A stretch of DNA of 64,000 bases from Lysobacteraceae bacterium UBA6001 (GTDB lineage: Bacteria; Pseudomonadota; Gammaproteobacteria; Xanthomonadales; Xanthomonadaceae): assembly GCA_002429615.1 (NCBI GenBank), contig DJAN01000207.1, positions 10,348 to 74,347 of the forward strand, given 5' to 3'. Position 1 is the first letter of the stretch; each line of letters opens with the position of its first letter. Positions 34,099 to 41,840 of this stretch are shown here, piece by piece. The notes under the pieces were generated by a model. The model had not been told where the DNA came from and ran no database searches. It was given only the letters and a program-made list of their open reading frames with translations. The translations under genes and the position numbers were made by a program.

Positions 34099-34302
34099 GT
34101 CAGCTAATGCACAGGGTGCACAACTCCGATACCCCTTGAATTCTCATGTTTTGCGACACCTGTGGTGGAGCACCCTGAGGGCCGAAAAACTGTCGAAAAC
34201 CGCGCCCGTGGACCCCCGCGGTAGACCGACGACATGCCAGGGGCCCCGCCCCCGGACCGTACGAATGACGCGACACACGTATGGACACGGCGCCATCGAA
34301 CG
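34099..34302. other. Non-coding gap before the terminase genes, candidate cos region
   Basis: In lambda-like phages cos lies directly upstream of the small terminase gene. This 204-bp gap is the only sizeable one in the late operon and contains a GC block (GGGGCCCCGCCCCCGG near 34241-34256). The exact cut site cannot be read from sequence alone. Confidence 0.35.
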
Positions 34303-34767
34303 TCAAAGCCTGTCCGCTTCGATCACCGCTTGGGCTGCGCGGACTTGGTCGTCGGCGTCGCGGCCGACTTGAACAACAGCTCCCGCAACCTCTGCTCGTA
34401 GTTGGGCGCCCGCATCACGTTCGACGGCGCCGGCGACGGCTGCGGACAGGCGGGCGGTGTTGCAGGTGGCGAGGTCGTCGCGCAACTGGAGATTGCCAGT
34501 GCGCAGGTCAGCGACCACAGCAACTGGGACAGCTTCGGCTGCCCGGCGGTCTTCTTCATGCTTCGCTCCGATGTCGGCCAGCACGGCCGCCTGGGTGTGC
34601 TCGGTGGTGCGGACTTCGTTGACCTGCGCCAGCGCGGCGGTCGCCTGCTTCGTGGCCACGTTCGCTTCGGCCTTCTCGGCCCGGTCACCGCGCCAGGCCC
34701 AGCCGGCGCCGAAGGCAGCGGCCGACCACACGACGAAGGCGATCACCGCGATCAGGGTCCGGTTCAT
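34303..34767 (-). CDS. Rz-type inner-membrane spanin (i-spanin)
   Basis: The 154-residue protein starts MNRTLIAVIAFVVWSAAAFG, an N-terminal membrane anchor, followed by a periplasmic coiled coil (AEKAEANVATKQATAALAQV, HEEDRRAAEAVPVAVVADLR). It spans the periplasm with its partner Rz1 to fuse inner and outer membranes in the last step of lysis. The complete Rz1 gene lies inside it in another frame (34323-34559). The holin-like gene upstream ends on the first base of its ATG. Confidence 0.88.
   Translation of the reverse strand: MNRTLIAVIAFVVWSAAAFGAGWAWRGDRAEKAEANVATKQATAALAQVNEVRTTEHTQAAVLADIGAKHEEDRRAAEAVPVAVVADLRTGNLQLRDDLATCNTARLSAAVAGAVERDAGAQLRAEVAGAVVQVGRDADDQVRAAQAVIEADRL
34323..34559 (-). 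CDS. Rz1-type outer-membrane spanin lipoprotein nested inside Rz
   Basis: In a different frame of the Rz gene a 78-residue lipoprotein is encoded. Signal peptide MKKTAGQPKLSQLLWSLTCA is followed by the lipobox AISSC with the lipidated C26. The mature part is Pro-rich (TTSPPATPPACPQPSPAPSN) and ends RLRELLFKSAATPTTKSAQP. Full nesting is one of the known Rz/Rz1 architectures (as in lambda). Both ends lie inside Rz. Gene callers usually miss such nested frames. Confidence 0.88.
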   Translation of the reverse strand: MKKTAGQPKLSQLLWSLTCALAISSCATTSPPATPPACPQPSPAPSNVMRAPNYEQRLRELLFKSAATPTTKSAQPKR

Positions 34768-35084
34768 TACGCGGGCTCCGGGGGAATGACGGCGCCGACC
34801 TGGCGCATGGCAGATTCGAGGGACATCACCCGAAGGCGGAGGCGGTGCGCCTCCTCCTGGGCCTGCATCCGCAGCTTCACTTCGACCTCGATGCGTTCGC
34901 CCAACGCCGTCTGCGAGCTTTCGAGGCTCTTCACCCGCTCGACCAGCCCGGTCAGCAGGTCGATGTTCGCGTCGGTCTCGGTGCGTTCCTTCTTCCGGGC
35001 GAGGACGGCGCCCCAGGTCTCCCGAACGATCCAGAACGCGGCCAGGCCGCCGGCCATCCACCATGGCGTGGTCTCATCTGCCAT
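34767..35084 (-). CDS. Holin-like protein (105 aa, one membrane segment)
   Basis: It begins MADETTPWWMAGGLAAFWIV, an N-terminal membrane segment, followed by a basic RETWGAVLARKKER and then a long coiled coil (LLTGLVERVKSLESSQTALG, EVKLRMQAQEEAHRLRLRVM). Its place between endolysin and spanin is that of a holin or antiholin. The single membrane segment with a long cytoplasmic coil differs from lambda S. No other holin candidate is present in the cassette. Confidence 0.68.
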   Translation of the reverse strand: MADETTPWWMAGGLAAFWIVRETWGAVLARKKERTETDANIDLLTGLVERVKSLESSQTALGERIEVEVKLRMQAQEEAHRLRLRVMSLESAMRQVGAVIPPEPA

Positions 35085-35614
35085 CAGGAAATCCCCAGCA
35101 GTTTCTTGGACTGCTTCAGGCGCAGCTTGCGGTCATCCAGACCGTTCTCGCCGCCGTTGATGCGATGGGTGATCCCGACGACGTCGTCCCGATCTGCCAG
35201 TGGGTTCAGCCCCTTCCACTGCCAGAACCAGCCGGCCGCCAGCGCCGCGTCGGGCAGCTTGGCCACCATTTCCGGATCGCGCACCGCGCGTTCATCGCCG
35301 TAAATCGCCTGGCTGTACTTGGCGTAGTTCGCACGGCCGGTGAGCTGGATAAGCCCGCGGCCCTTGTACTTCTGGCCATCGCCGTCCGCCACGGGCGTGT
35401 TCCCCAGCGCGATCGCCTTGCGGCCGGTGTCGTAGGCCTTACCGCTGGCGTACTCCGTCGCCGTGGCGAAGCCGTCCGACTCGTGGGCGACCTGGGCTAG
35501 GAAGTGCGCCTTCTGCAGCGGCGTGACAATGCCGAAGCGGATGCAGGCGTCCTCCAGCGCCTTCGCATAGGCGCCCGCGCCCATGGCAGCGGCGACGGTC
35601 TCAGTGCTCACCAT
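35084..35614 (-). CDS. Endolysin, glycoside hydrolase family 19
   Basis: This 176-residue lytic enzyme begins MVSTETVAAAMGAGAYAKAL. The GH19 signature is AHFLAQVAHESDGFATATEY, with E45 and E54 as the expected acid/base pair, then YKGRGLIQLTGRANYAKYSQ and AGWFWQWKGLNPLADRDD. It cleaves the glycan strand of peptidoglycan. It has no signal peptide, so it needs the holin to reach the periplasm. It is first in the lysis cassette: endolysin, holin-like, Rz/Rz1. Confidence 0.93.
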   Translation of the reverse strand: MVSTETVAAAMGAGAYAKALEDACIRFGIVTPLQKAHFLAQVAHESDGFATATEYASGKAYDTGRKAIALGNTPVADGDGQKYKGRGLIQLTGRANYAKYSQAIYGDERAVRDPEMVAKLPDAALAAGWFWQWKGLNPLADRDDVVGITHRINGGENGLDDRKLRLKQSKKLLGIS

Positions 35615-35682
35615 GGTGACTCCAATAGGCGCCCGGTCCTCGATCCAGCGGACTCGATGATTGGTCTGGCGAGGGATCGGGC

Positions 35683-35714
35683 AAAGAAAAAGCCCCGGCT
35701 GGTCGGCCGGGGCT
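35683..35714 (-). terminator. Intrinsic terminator between the sulfatase and lysis genes
   Basis: On the minus strand AGCCCCGGC pairs with GCCGGGGCT and is followed by TTTTTCTTT. It lies where lambda has tR', upstream of the lysis cassette, and would stop unmodified polymerase after the sulfatase gene. Confidence 0.8.
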
Positions 35715-35850
35715 GGGTTCGTGTGCGATGTTAGGAATCTATGACTAAAAGTGCGGGGGCATCAACCCCGCACGTGAAATCATCCCGTCTCAACAAGTCA
35801 CGTGGAATCAAGCCCTGTCGCCAAGGTAAGCGCTTCCAACGATAGGAGGC

Positions 35851-37449
35851 CTAGTTGCTACTTCCAGCCGGGTTTTCCATCTTACGCTGCGCTTCCTCCA
35901 ATGCCTTCTTCATGCTCAGCGTGTCAGCCCCTTGCGACGGCGGGAAGTCCATCAGCGTCTTCAGGTGTGCGGCGATGAACGGCCCGGCGGCCGTTGGGGC
36001 CCACAGCTTGGAGGCGAAAAACTTGCGCCCGATGTAGCCCCATTCCTCGGACTGCGGGTCCATTTTTTCCATCGGGTCCATCTTCAGGTTGAAGATGTAG
36101 GGCACGGACGGATAGTACTTCTGGTCCCACCAGCTTCCGCCACGCTTGACCCCAATGTGCATCTTCCAGTTATCCACGCGCACCGCCATGAGGTCGGTCT
36201 CGTCGTAGTAGAAGATTTCCCGGCGCGCGGACTTATCCGACTTGCCGGTCCAGTGATCGAGGTTGTTGTAGCCATCCAGATGCACCTTGTACTTGGTGCC
36301 ATTCATGGTGTGGCCCTTAAGCAGCTTTTCCTTCAGGTCCGGAACGCCGGCGGCAGCGGCGAGCGTGGCGAAGACGTCCTCGTGGTTCTGCACGCCGTTG
36401 GAGACCGAACCGGCCTTGATCTTCGCGGGCCACTTCACCAGATGCGGCACGCGCACGCCGCCCTCCCAGGTGGTGCCTTTTTCGCCGCGGAACGGGGCAT
36501 AGCCACCGTCCGGCCACAGCATCATCTCGTTGCCGTTGTCGGTGCTGTAGATGACGATGGTGTTGTCCTCGATGCCCAGTTCGCGCAGCTTGTCCAGCAG
36601 CTGACCGACCTGCGTGTCGTGCTCAAGCATCTTGGCGCGGACCACATCTTCCTCCGCGCGACCTTCGTCCACCGCCTTCTGAATCCACTTCTTCGGGCTG
36701 TGCGAGTGGATGTGGATGGCGGTGGTGTTGAACCAGCAGAAGAACGGCTTGTCACCCTTGCCAGCGCGGTCGAGCCATTCCAACGTGGCGTCGGTGACCT
36801 CCTGATCGAAGGTTTCCATACGCTTGCGGGTCAGCGGACCGGTGTCCTCGATCTTCTGCTTGCCGACACGGCCGAACTTCGCGTCGCTGCTGGCGTCGTC
36901 CTTTGTCGTTGCCCAGGCATGCAGCACGCCACGCGGGCCGAAGGTCTTCTTGTATTCGGGATTCTTCTGGCCCGGGTAATCCAGCTCCTCCGGCTCTTCC
37001 TCGGCATTGAGGTGGTAGAGGTTGCCGAACCACTCATCGAAGCCGTGCACAGTGGGGAGGAACTCGTTGCGGTCGCCCAGGTGGTTCTTGCCGAACTGCG
37101 CGGTGGTGTAACCAACCGACTTGAGCACCTCGGCCAGGGTCGGATCGCTCTTCTGAATGCCACGGGTCGAGCCCGGAATGCCGATAGTGGTCATGCCGGT
37201 GCGGATCGGCAGCTGCCCCATGATGAAGGCCGCACGGCCCGCGGTGCAGCTTGGCTGGCCATAGTGATCAGTGAATAGCATGCCCTCGTAGGCGATGCTG
37301 TCGATGTTTGGGGTGTGACCCATCATCCCGTGGGTGTATGCGCCGACGTTCCAGTAGCCAATGTCATCCCCCCATATCACTAGGATATTGGGCTGACTTG
37401 TTACCGCGGACTCGGATGCAGACTTCTTGCTTGCAGATTTCGTGGCCAT
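35851..37449 (-). CDS. Arylsulfatase-type sulfatase (prophage cargo)
   Basis: This 532-residue enzyme belongs to the formylglycine-dependent sulfatases. The active-site signature is C68-T-A-G-R72 in GQPSCTAGRAAFIMG; C68 must be converted to formylglycine. Metal-binding residues include D28-D29 (NILVIWGDDIGYWNVG) and the D-N pair in IVIYSTDNGNEMMLWPDGGY. It hydrolyses sulfate esters; the substrate cannot be told. The N-terminus MATKSASKKSASESAVTS is basic, with no signal peptide, so it is predicted to be cytoplasmic, unusual for this class. No maturase gene (FGE or anSME) is in the window. It stands alone between Q and the lysis cassette and is closed by its own terminator. Confidence 0.94.
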   Translation of the reverse strand: MATKSASKKSASESAVTSQPNILVIWGDDIGYWNVGAYTHGMMGHTPNIDSIAYEGMLFTDHYGQPSCTAGRAAFIMGQLPIRTGMTTIGIPGSTRGIQKSDPTLAEVLKSVGYTTAQFGKNHLGDRNEFLPTVHGFDEWFGNLYHLNAEEEPEELDYPGQKNPEYKKTFGPRGVLHAWATTKDDASSDAKFGRVGKQKIEDTGPLTRKRMETFDQEVTDATLEWLDRAGKGDKPFFCWFNTTAIHIHSHSPKKWIQKAVDEGRAEEDVVRAKMLEHDTQVGQLLDKLRELGIEDNTIVIYSTDNGNEMMLWPDGGYAPFRGEKGTTWEGGVRVPHLVKWPAKIKAGSVSNGVQNHEDVFATLAAAAGVPDLKEKLLKGHTMNGTKYKVHLDGYNNLDHWTGKSDKSARREIFYYDETDLMAVRVDNWKMHIGVKRGGSWWDQKYYPSVPYIFNLKMDPMEKMDPQSEEWGYIGRKFFASKLWAPTAAGPFIAAHLKTLMDFPPSQGADTLSMKKALEEAQRKMENPAGSSN

Positions 37450-37829
37450 CTTATCGCTCCATGAAAGCTTGAACCGCGGTCAATTTGGCTCCCCGGAAAT
37501 GATCATGGTCTAGCGCCGGCCCGACGTCTTCAGTGCAATTCCTGTTCCCCTCTAAGTAATTTTACCTACGAAGATCGGCAACTACTTGAGGGGAGTGCTG
37601 ACACCATTCTTCAAAACCTAGCTGCACCGCCTGACCCGAGCTAGAGCAATCTTGCGCTGTCCAGCCAATGGCATAAAGAGCACTATCGGAAGCTGGTATG
37701 CGACGTTCCGGCGCATTTCTACTAAACTCCACGGCATGGATAGTGAGTGCATTCCCCCCAGCGCTTACGATTCATCGGTCGGCAAGTAGAACTACTGAGA
37801 TCACATCGAATGCCAGCAGCAAAATCGAG
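37450..37829. promoter_or_regulatory. 380-bp non-coding region downstream of Q, candidate late-promoter region
   Basis: It is clearly AT-richer than the surroundings and has no supported gene. In lambdoid phages the late promoter pR' and the Q-utilisation site lie just downstream of Q. I see an inverted repeat around CCCCTCTAAGTAA and ACTTGAGGGG (about 37549-37598) but no clear -10/-35 pair. It must at least contain the sulfatase promoter. Confidence 0.45.
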
Positions 37830-38528
37830 TCATGCTGCCCGATCCAGCGCGCGCTTCAAGTGCCATGCTGCTTCCTGCTCAGCTTCCCGCATCTTGTCAA
37901 GCATCCATTCGTAAACTCCACGCCAGCTCTGTCGGTAACTCGACTCATCGCGCCCGATGGAAGCCGCCCTCCCCCGGTCGCTCATGGGAACAACCCCTGT
38001 CCCCCAGCACGTCTTGCAATTGATCAGCAGCTCGCGAGCCATCGCCTGACCGCGACCTTGGCAGACAGGACAGTGGTTGCAGCGCGCGATCTCCAAGATC
38101 ACTGCGGATGCGAGCGTGGGCAGCGACTCTAGGGTCGAAAGCGGCCAACAACGTTGCCTGATCTGGCTCAAACGATGTGCGGCACGATCGCGTTCGGCAC
38201 GCTGCTCGGCGGTCGTGGTTCCCGCCCAGCCGATGCATACCTCCGCCAACCCTAGGTCCGTCCTAGCATCGGCAAGCCGACGCTGCTGACGCTGCAGCTC
38301 AGGGGCGACCAGTGCGATCACCGCATCCCGCAGTCGGTGGCGGCGAAGGGCAGCGCCATCTGGCCACCAGCAGGCCTCCAACAGCTCCCGCCCGAGACCC
38401 GGCGGCACCATGGCCAGCGCCGCAGCAATGTCCTGGTTCGTCAGCGCCGGTGCGCCACCGCCCTTGCCGATGTCGAACTTGATCGTTTGCGGATTCAGCC
38501 GCGCCAGCAGCTCTCGTACGTCAGCCAT
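37830..38528 (-). CDS. Q-type late antiterminator with DnaJ-like zinc finger
   Basis: This 232-residue protein begins [20 protein letters not shown]. The middle has a zinc-finger pair of the CxxCxGxG type: CNHCPVCQGRG and, 20 residues later, CKTCWGTGVV. The end WRGVYEWMLDKMREAEQEAA is also typical of phage antitermination Q proteins. Q modifies RNA polymerase at the late promoter so that it reads through terminators into lysis and structural genes. It is the last gene of the early leftward operon and overlaps its upstream neighbour. Confidence 0.82.
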   Translation of the reverse strand: MADVRELLARLNPQTIKFDIGKGGGAPALTNQDIAAALAMVPPGLGRELLEACWWPDGAALRRHRLRDAVIALVAPELQRQQRRLADARTDLGLAEVCIGWAGTTTAEQRAERDRAAHRLSQIRQRCWPLSTLESLPTLASAVILEIARCNHCPVCQGRGQAMARELLINCKTCWGTGVVPMSDRGRAASIGRDESSYRQSWRGVYEWMLDKMREAEQEAAWHLKRALDRAA

Positions 38529-38739
38529 GGTTCCCCTCCTCAGTCAGTAGGCCTCGGGCCGATTTCATAGTTCTCACCCAGCGATACGCCGTCGCTCGAT
38601 GCATTCCCCAGCGATCCATCAACTCTTGGGCCGTGGGAATCCGGTGCGGATAGGCATCGGCGAGTCGGAATGCCAGTTCGGCACCGGCTATGACCGACGT
38701 GCGCGGGCCGCCCAGCCCATCCATGAAACCGGGCTTCAT
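38521..38739 (-). CDS. Small helix-turn-helix protein (72 aa)
   Basis: It begins [20 protein letters not shown] and contains a clear HTH in [20 protein letters not shown] followed by [10 protein letters not shown]. Probably a small DNA-binding protein of the early operon. Overlaps Q by eight bases and the resolvase gene by four. Confidence 0.7.
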   Translation of the reverse strand: MKPGFMDGLGGPRTSVIAGAELAFRLADAYPHRIPTAQELMDRWGMHRATAYRWVRTMKSARGLLTEEGNHG

Positions 38740-39107
38740 AGCTCATCCCCTGCCGGCGTGATCCTGACGATCACCACGCCACCAGGGCGCACCTCGTCCT
38801 GCAGGCGCGGGTGGCTGTAGAACCTGCTGTCGTCGATGCCCAGTGCCTGCGCCAGCCCATCGCGGGCAGCCTTGAAGCTGGCGAGCATTCCGTCGTCATC
38901 CCGGCGGCGCCGATCCGGCGGGTAGAAGTCGAGCCAGAGGTCCAGACGTCCGTCGGGCAGCTGTGCGCGCCGCCAACCCGCCTGGAGCGCCAGGGCCATT
39001 GCTTCCTCGCGCGCGGCCTTCGTTGCCCTGGCCTTCCTACCCCAGTGCGTCCTGGCATTGGGATGCAGGAGCCGATCCGGCCACGGGAGGGTCACCGAAA
39101 GCATCAT
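38736..39107 (-). CDS. RusA-like Holliday junction resolvase
   Basis: This 123-residue protein begins [20 protein letters not shown], then [20 protein letters not shown]. The RusA-type core includes [20 protein letters not shown] with the conserved acidic cluster (RDDDG), and [18 protein letters not shown]. It resolves four-way junctions during phage recombination and removes branches before packaging. Member of the coupled nin-like region. Confidence 0.9.
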   Translation of the reverse strand: MMLSVTLPWPDRLLHPNARTHWGRKARATKAAREEAMALALQAGWRRAQLPDGRLDLWLDFYPPDRRRRDDDGMLASFKAARDGLAQALGIDDSRFYSHPRLQDEVRPGGVVIVRITPAGDEL

Positions 39108-39625
39108 GCCGCCCTCCAGTGCACTGGCAGGACTTCCACCCGGCCGCCGCGTGCCTCGAACTCGGCCACGCTTTCGGCAGGTGCGACAGCGCGCGCGACA
39201 GCTTGCGGTCCAGGGAGGTTCGCGGCGCGGAGCCCCACACGGGCTAGCCGCGGTTGCTGAGCAGCCGGCCGTGCCTTCGCAGGCCGGCGTCGGGCACGTT
39301 CCGATTCGCGGACCCGCTCCGGGTGCCGGGTCCGATAGCGATGGGACGCCTGGCGCTGGTATTCCCGCTGCTCTTCCGGGCTCAGCGGCTGCCGCTGCAC
39401 CTGGACCTTGCCAGTCGAGCGGTAGCGGAAGTGCAGGCGCTCACCGGTCTGGGTCACGTAGCCTGCCGCGACGAGATCCCGCGATGCCCAGGCAACCCGC
39501 TTCCGGTCCTTTCCCGTCACGATGCCGAGCGCAGCGCAGATGTCGGCCATGCACAGCTCGTCGGAGGTCCCTTCGAAGACGGCGCGCACCCGGGCGCCGA
39601 TGCCGGTCTTAATGCTGGTGGTCAT
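39104..39625 (-). CDS. Uncharacterised early-region protein with winged-helix N-terminus (173 aa)
   Basis: Begins [20 protein letters not shown]. The first ~60 residues look like a winged helix ([40 protein letters not shown]). The second half is basic and disordered ([20 protein letters not shown]). Such proteins sit in nin-like regions of proteobacterial phages. Function unknown. ATGA overlaps on both sides. Confidence 0.68.
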   Translation of the reverse strand: MTTSIKTGIGARVRAVFEGTSDELCMADICAALGIVTGKDRKRVAWASRDLVAAGYVTQTGERLHFRYRSTGKVQVQRQPLSPEEQREYQRQASHRYRTRHPERVRESERARRRPAKARPAAQQPRLARVGLRAANLPGPQAVARAVAPAESVAEFEARGGRVEVLPVHWRAA

Positions 39626-39990
39626 GCTGCCTGCCTCATTTCGATGACGGCGGTCTGCTGCTCGATCAGCTCGTCGTCGGTCCCGTAGATCTCGTGGAAG
39701 CGCCTGGACCCATCCATGAGGCTGGGACCGTATCGGTCAGCGGTCTCGCGGAATGAGAGGCCGTGCATTGGCTGGTACCGGTGGTGCCAGATGCAAAGGG
39801 CGAAGCCGAAGGCATGGCCGCGCCGGCGGTTTCCGCTCTTGCAGTGCTGGTAGTCGCAGCCGCAGACCACGTCGGCCGCTGCGAGAACGCCACGCATGTG
39901 CAGCGTCAAGCAGGCCATGCACGGACCAACCTTCGAGGCCTCGATGCGGGCTGCTTCGCCTGGGGTCGGTCGCGGCGCGGAGCTATGCAC
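39622..39990 (-). CDS. Ref-like recombination-enhancing HNH nuclease
   Basis: This 122-residue protein matches the P1 Ref family layout: GPCMACLTLHMRGVLAAADV, CGCDYQHCKSGNRRRGHAFG, FALCIWHHRYQPMHGLSFRE and FHEIYGTDDELIEQQTAVI. The Cys/His set would bind zinc and form an HNH-type nuclease that, with RecA, makes targeted breaks. It is coupled to the next gene by a four-base overlap. Confidence 0.83.
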   Translation of the reverse strand: MHSSAPRPTPGEAARIEASKVGPCMACLTLHMRGVLAAADVVCGCDYQHCKSGNRRRGHAFGFALCIWHHRYQPMHGLSFRETADRYGPSLMDGSRRFHEIYGTDDELIEQQTAVIEMRQAA

Positions 39991-40165
39991 GGGTCGCCCC
40001 CTTCTCCAGCTGCTCGGCCTGCGCCAGGTAGTAGTCGTGCCGGCGCCGGCAGTCCACAGGCGATTCCCACGGATTCTCCAGCGCGCGCCGCGCCGCGACC
40101 CGGTAGTCCTCGGCCGATGGCTTCAGCGGGATCACCAGGCACTGCTGGGATGAGTTGCGCGACAT
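39983..40165 (-). CDS. Small uncharacterised protein (60 aa)
   Basis: The product reads MSRNSSQQCLVIPLKPSAED, then YRVAARRALENPWESPVDCR and RRHDYYLAQAEQLEKGATRA. It is charged and helical. Its ATG overlaps the helicase stop and its end overlaps the Ref gene by eight bases, so it is an integral part of the operon. Its frame is open upstream through the helicase, which can hide its start. Confidence 0.7.
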   Translation of the reverse strand: MSRNSSQQCLVIPLKPSAEDYRVAARRALENPWESPVDCRRRHDYYLAQAEQLEKGATRA

Positions 40166-41580
40166 CACGCCGCCTCCTGGCTTCGCCGGCCGGGCCGGAA
40201 GAAGCTGCTGGGGCGGCTCTGGCGCGGCGCTTCGTCCGGTGCTGGGGCCTGCGGCAACGGGCCATCCCACGGGCGCAGTGCCATGTGGGCGAAGTCGTTG
40301 CGCAGGTTGATCGTTTGGCCCGCCTCGATGTCGCGACCCTTCGCGATGATCGCCTCGACCACGCCGCGAAGGTGGGTTTCGCGGTTGTAGTACTCCTCGC
40401 GGTGAAGGAAGACGATCACGTCGGCCTTCTGCTCGATCTCGCCCGATTCGCGCAGGTCGCTCATGTTCGGACGCTTGTCCTGGCGGCTGTGCAGATTGCG
40501 GCTGAGCTGGCCCAGCGCCACCACCGGGCATCCGAAGTCCTTGGCCAGCGTCTTCAGACCTTGGGCGATGCGCCCGTATTCGAAGCGCGCCAGCTTGGCG
40601 TCGATCTCCATGTCGTGGATGTGGTCCACCACGATCAGGCGCAGGGGCTGCCCTGCCCGCTCCAGCTTGGCCTGCAGCGCGCGCGCCCGGGCCATCAGCT
40701 GGTTGATGTTCAGCGCCGGCGTGTCGTCCAGGTGCAGCGGCAGGCCGCGCAGATCCTTCATCGCCTGCGTGACCCGGTTCCAGTGCTCGTCCTCCATCTT
40801 CCGGGGCGCCAGCAGAGCGTCGTGCAGAATGCCGGCGGCGGCGGCGATCATGCGGCGCACCAGCTGCTGCCGGTTCATCTCGATTGAGAACACCGCGGCC
40901 GATTGCTTCTGGCTGGCCGCGTGATGCGCCATGTTGAGCGCGAAGATGGACTTGCCCATGCTCGGACGCGCGGCGCAGATGATGAGCTCGCCGTCCTGCA
41001 GCCCGTGGGTCGCCTCGGTGAAGTCGGGCCACGGCGTTTCCAGACCAGTGATCGCGCTCTCGCGCTCGTGACGCGCGCGCAGGTCGTCGTACCAGGGGCG
41101 CAGCGTCTCAGAAACTGCGACCAGTCCGCCCCGCTCCTTCGGCATCAGCTCCTGGATGCGGACCTGCGTGTTGGCCAGCAGCGTCGACGGCTCGTCGTTG
41201 GCCTCGAACGCCTCGTTCACCATGTCGGTGCCGGCGGCGATCACGCGGCGCGCCAGCGCCTTGGCGCGGACAATCTCGGCCCAGCCCAGAATGTTGGCGG
41301 CCGATGGCGTCGTGGTGGCCAGTTCCGTGAGGTACGCGCCGTCACCGATCAGCTCCAGCTTGCCCTGCTGCTCGAACCATTCGGTGAGGGTCACCGTGTC
41401 GTAGGGCTTCTCCGAATCCGCGCGGTCGCGGATGGCCGTCCAGATAAGGCGATGGTCGCCACGGAAGAAATCATCGGGAGCCAGCAGGTCGTAGACGCGC
41501 CACAGCGAGTCGGGAACCAGCATTACCGCGCCGATCACTGCCTGCTCGGCCTGGATGTTGTGGGGCAGCGCGCGATCCAT
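40165..41580 (-). CDS. Replicative DNA helicase, DnaB-type
   Basis: This 471-residue protein begins MDRALPHNIQAEQAVIGAVM, the N-terminal domain of DnaB. The RecA-like ATPase has Walker A ARPSMGKS, Walker B LRLIVVDHIHDME, motif H4 ALGQLSRNLHSRQDKRPNMS and the downstream EIEQKADVIVFLHREEYYN. It unwinds phage DNA at the fork. Carrying its own DnaB makes the phage independent of the host helicase and its loader. The start is set by family homology. The gene upstream is DUF4031-like, and the O-like initiator precedes that. Confidence 0.95.
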   Translation of the reverse strand: MDRALPHNIQAEQAVIGAVMLVPDSLWRVYDLLAPDDFFRGDHRLIWTAIRDRADSEKPYDTVTLTEWFEQQGKLELIGDGAYLTELATTTPSAANILGWAEIVRAKALARRVIAAGTDMVNEAFEANDEPSTLLANTQVRIQELMPKERGGLVAVSETLRPWYDDLRARHERESAITGLETPWPDFTEATHGLQDGELIICAARPSMGKSIFALNMAHHAASQKQSAAVFSIEMNRQQLVRRMIAAAAGILHDALLAPRKMEDEHWNRVTQAMKDLRGLPLHLDDTPALNINQLMARARALQAKLERAGQPLRLIVVDHIHDMEIDAKLARFEYGRIAQGLKTLAKDFGCPVVALGQLSRNLHSRQDKRPNMSDLRESGEIEQKADVIVFLHREEYYNRETHLRGVVEAIIAKGRDIEAGQTINLRNDFAHMALRPWDGPLPQAPAPDEAPRQSRPSSFFRPGRRSQEAA

Positions 41581-41840
41581 CAGGCGGCCTCCCGCTTCCG
41601 GCGGATGATGGCTGCGGTGTCGCGAACGTCGATCTCCACGGCGCCGGCGGCCACGGCCAGCGCGCGCTTCGACAGCGCGACGTCGAAGTGTTCCTTCGGC
41701 GTCCCCGGGTATTGCACCCAGCGCAGATCCATCCCGATGGCCCGGGCCATGTCGTGAAGCTCCTCGCTGGTGTCGGCCACCATGTGGCATATCACCAGCC
41801 TGCCGAACTTGGCGCGCATGTTGTCGACGTAGACCGTCAT
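41580..41840 (-). CDS. DUF4031-like protein (86 aa)
   Basis: It begins MTVYVDNMRAKFGRLVICHM and continues VADTSEELHDMARAIGMDLR and WVQYPGTPKEHFDVALSKRA. This matches the DUF4031 pattern (TVYVD, M-x-AD-x-x-EL-x-x-FA-x-x-IG) widespread in phages and some chromosomes. Function unknown. It sits between initiator and helicase with four-base and one-base overlaps, so it may have a replication role. Confidence 0.85.
   Translation of the reverse strand: MTVYVDNMRAKFGRLVICHMVADTSEELHDMARAIGMDLRWVQYPGTPKEHFDVALSKRALAVAAGAVEIDVRDTAAIIRRKREAA

Noticed and set aside
34239-34260. Defined cos cleavage site
   Set aside because: The GC-rich block before the small terminase gene is in the right place, but without virion end sequencing no cut position can be supported; only the region was annotated.
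37698-38132. Plus-strand 144-codon frame starting MRRSGAFLLNS
   Set aside because: Its second half is antisense to the zinc-finger Q-like gene and the first half has no supporting signal.
40903-41757. Plus-strand 284-codon frame
   Set aside because: Antisense shadow of the DnaB-type helicase.
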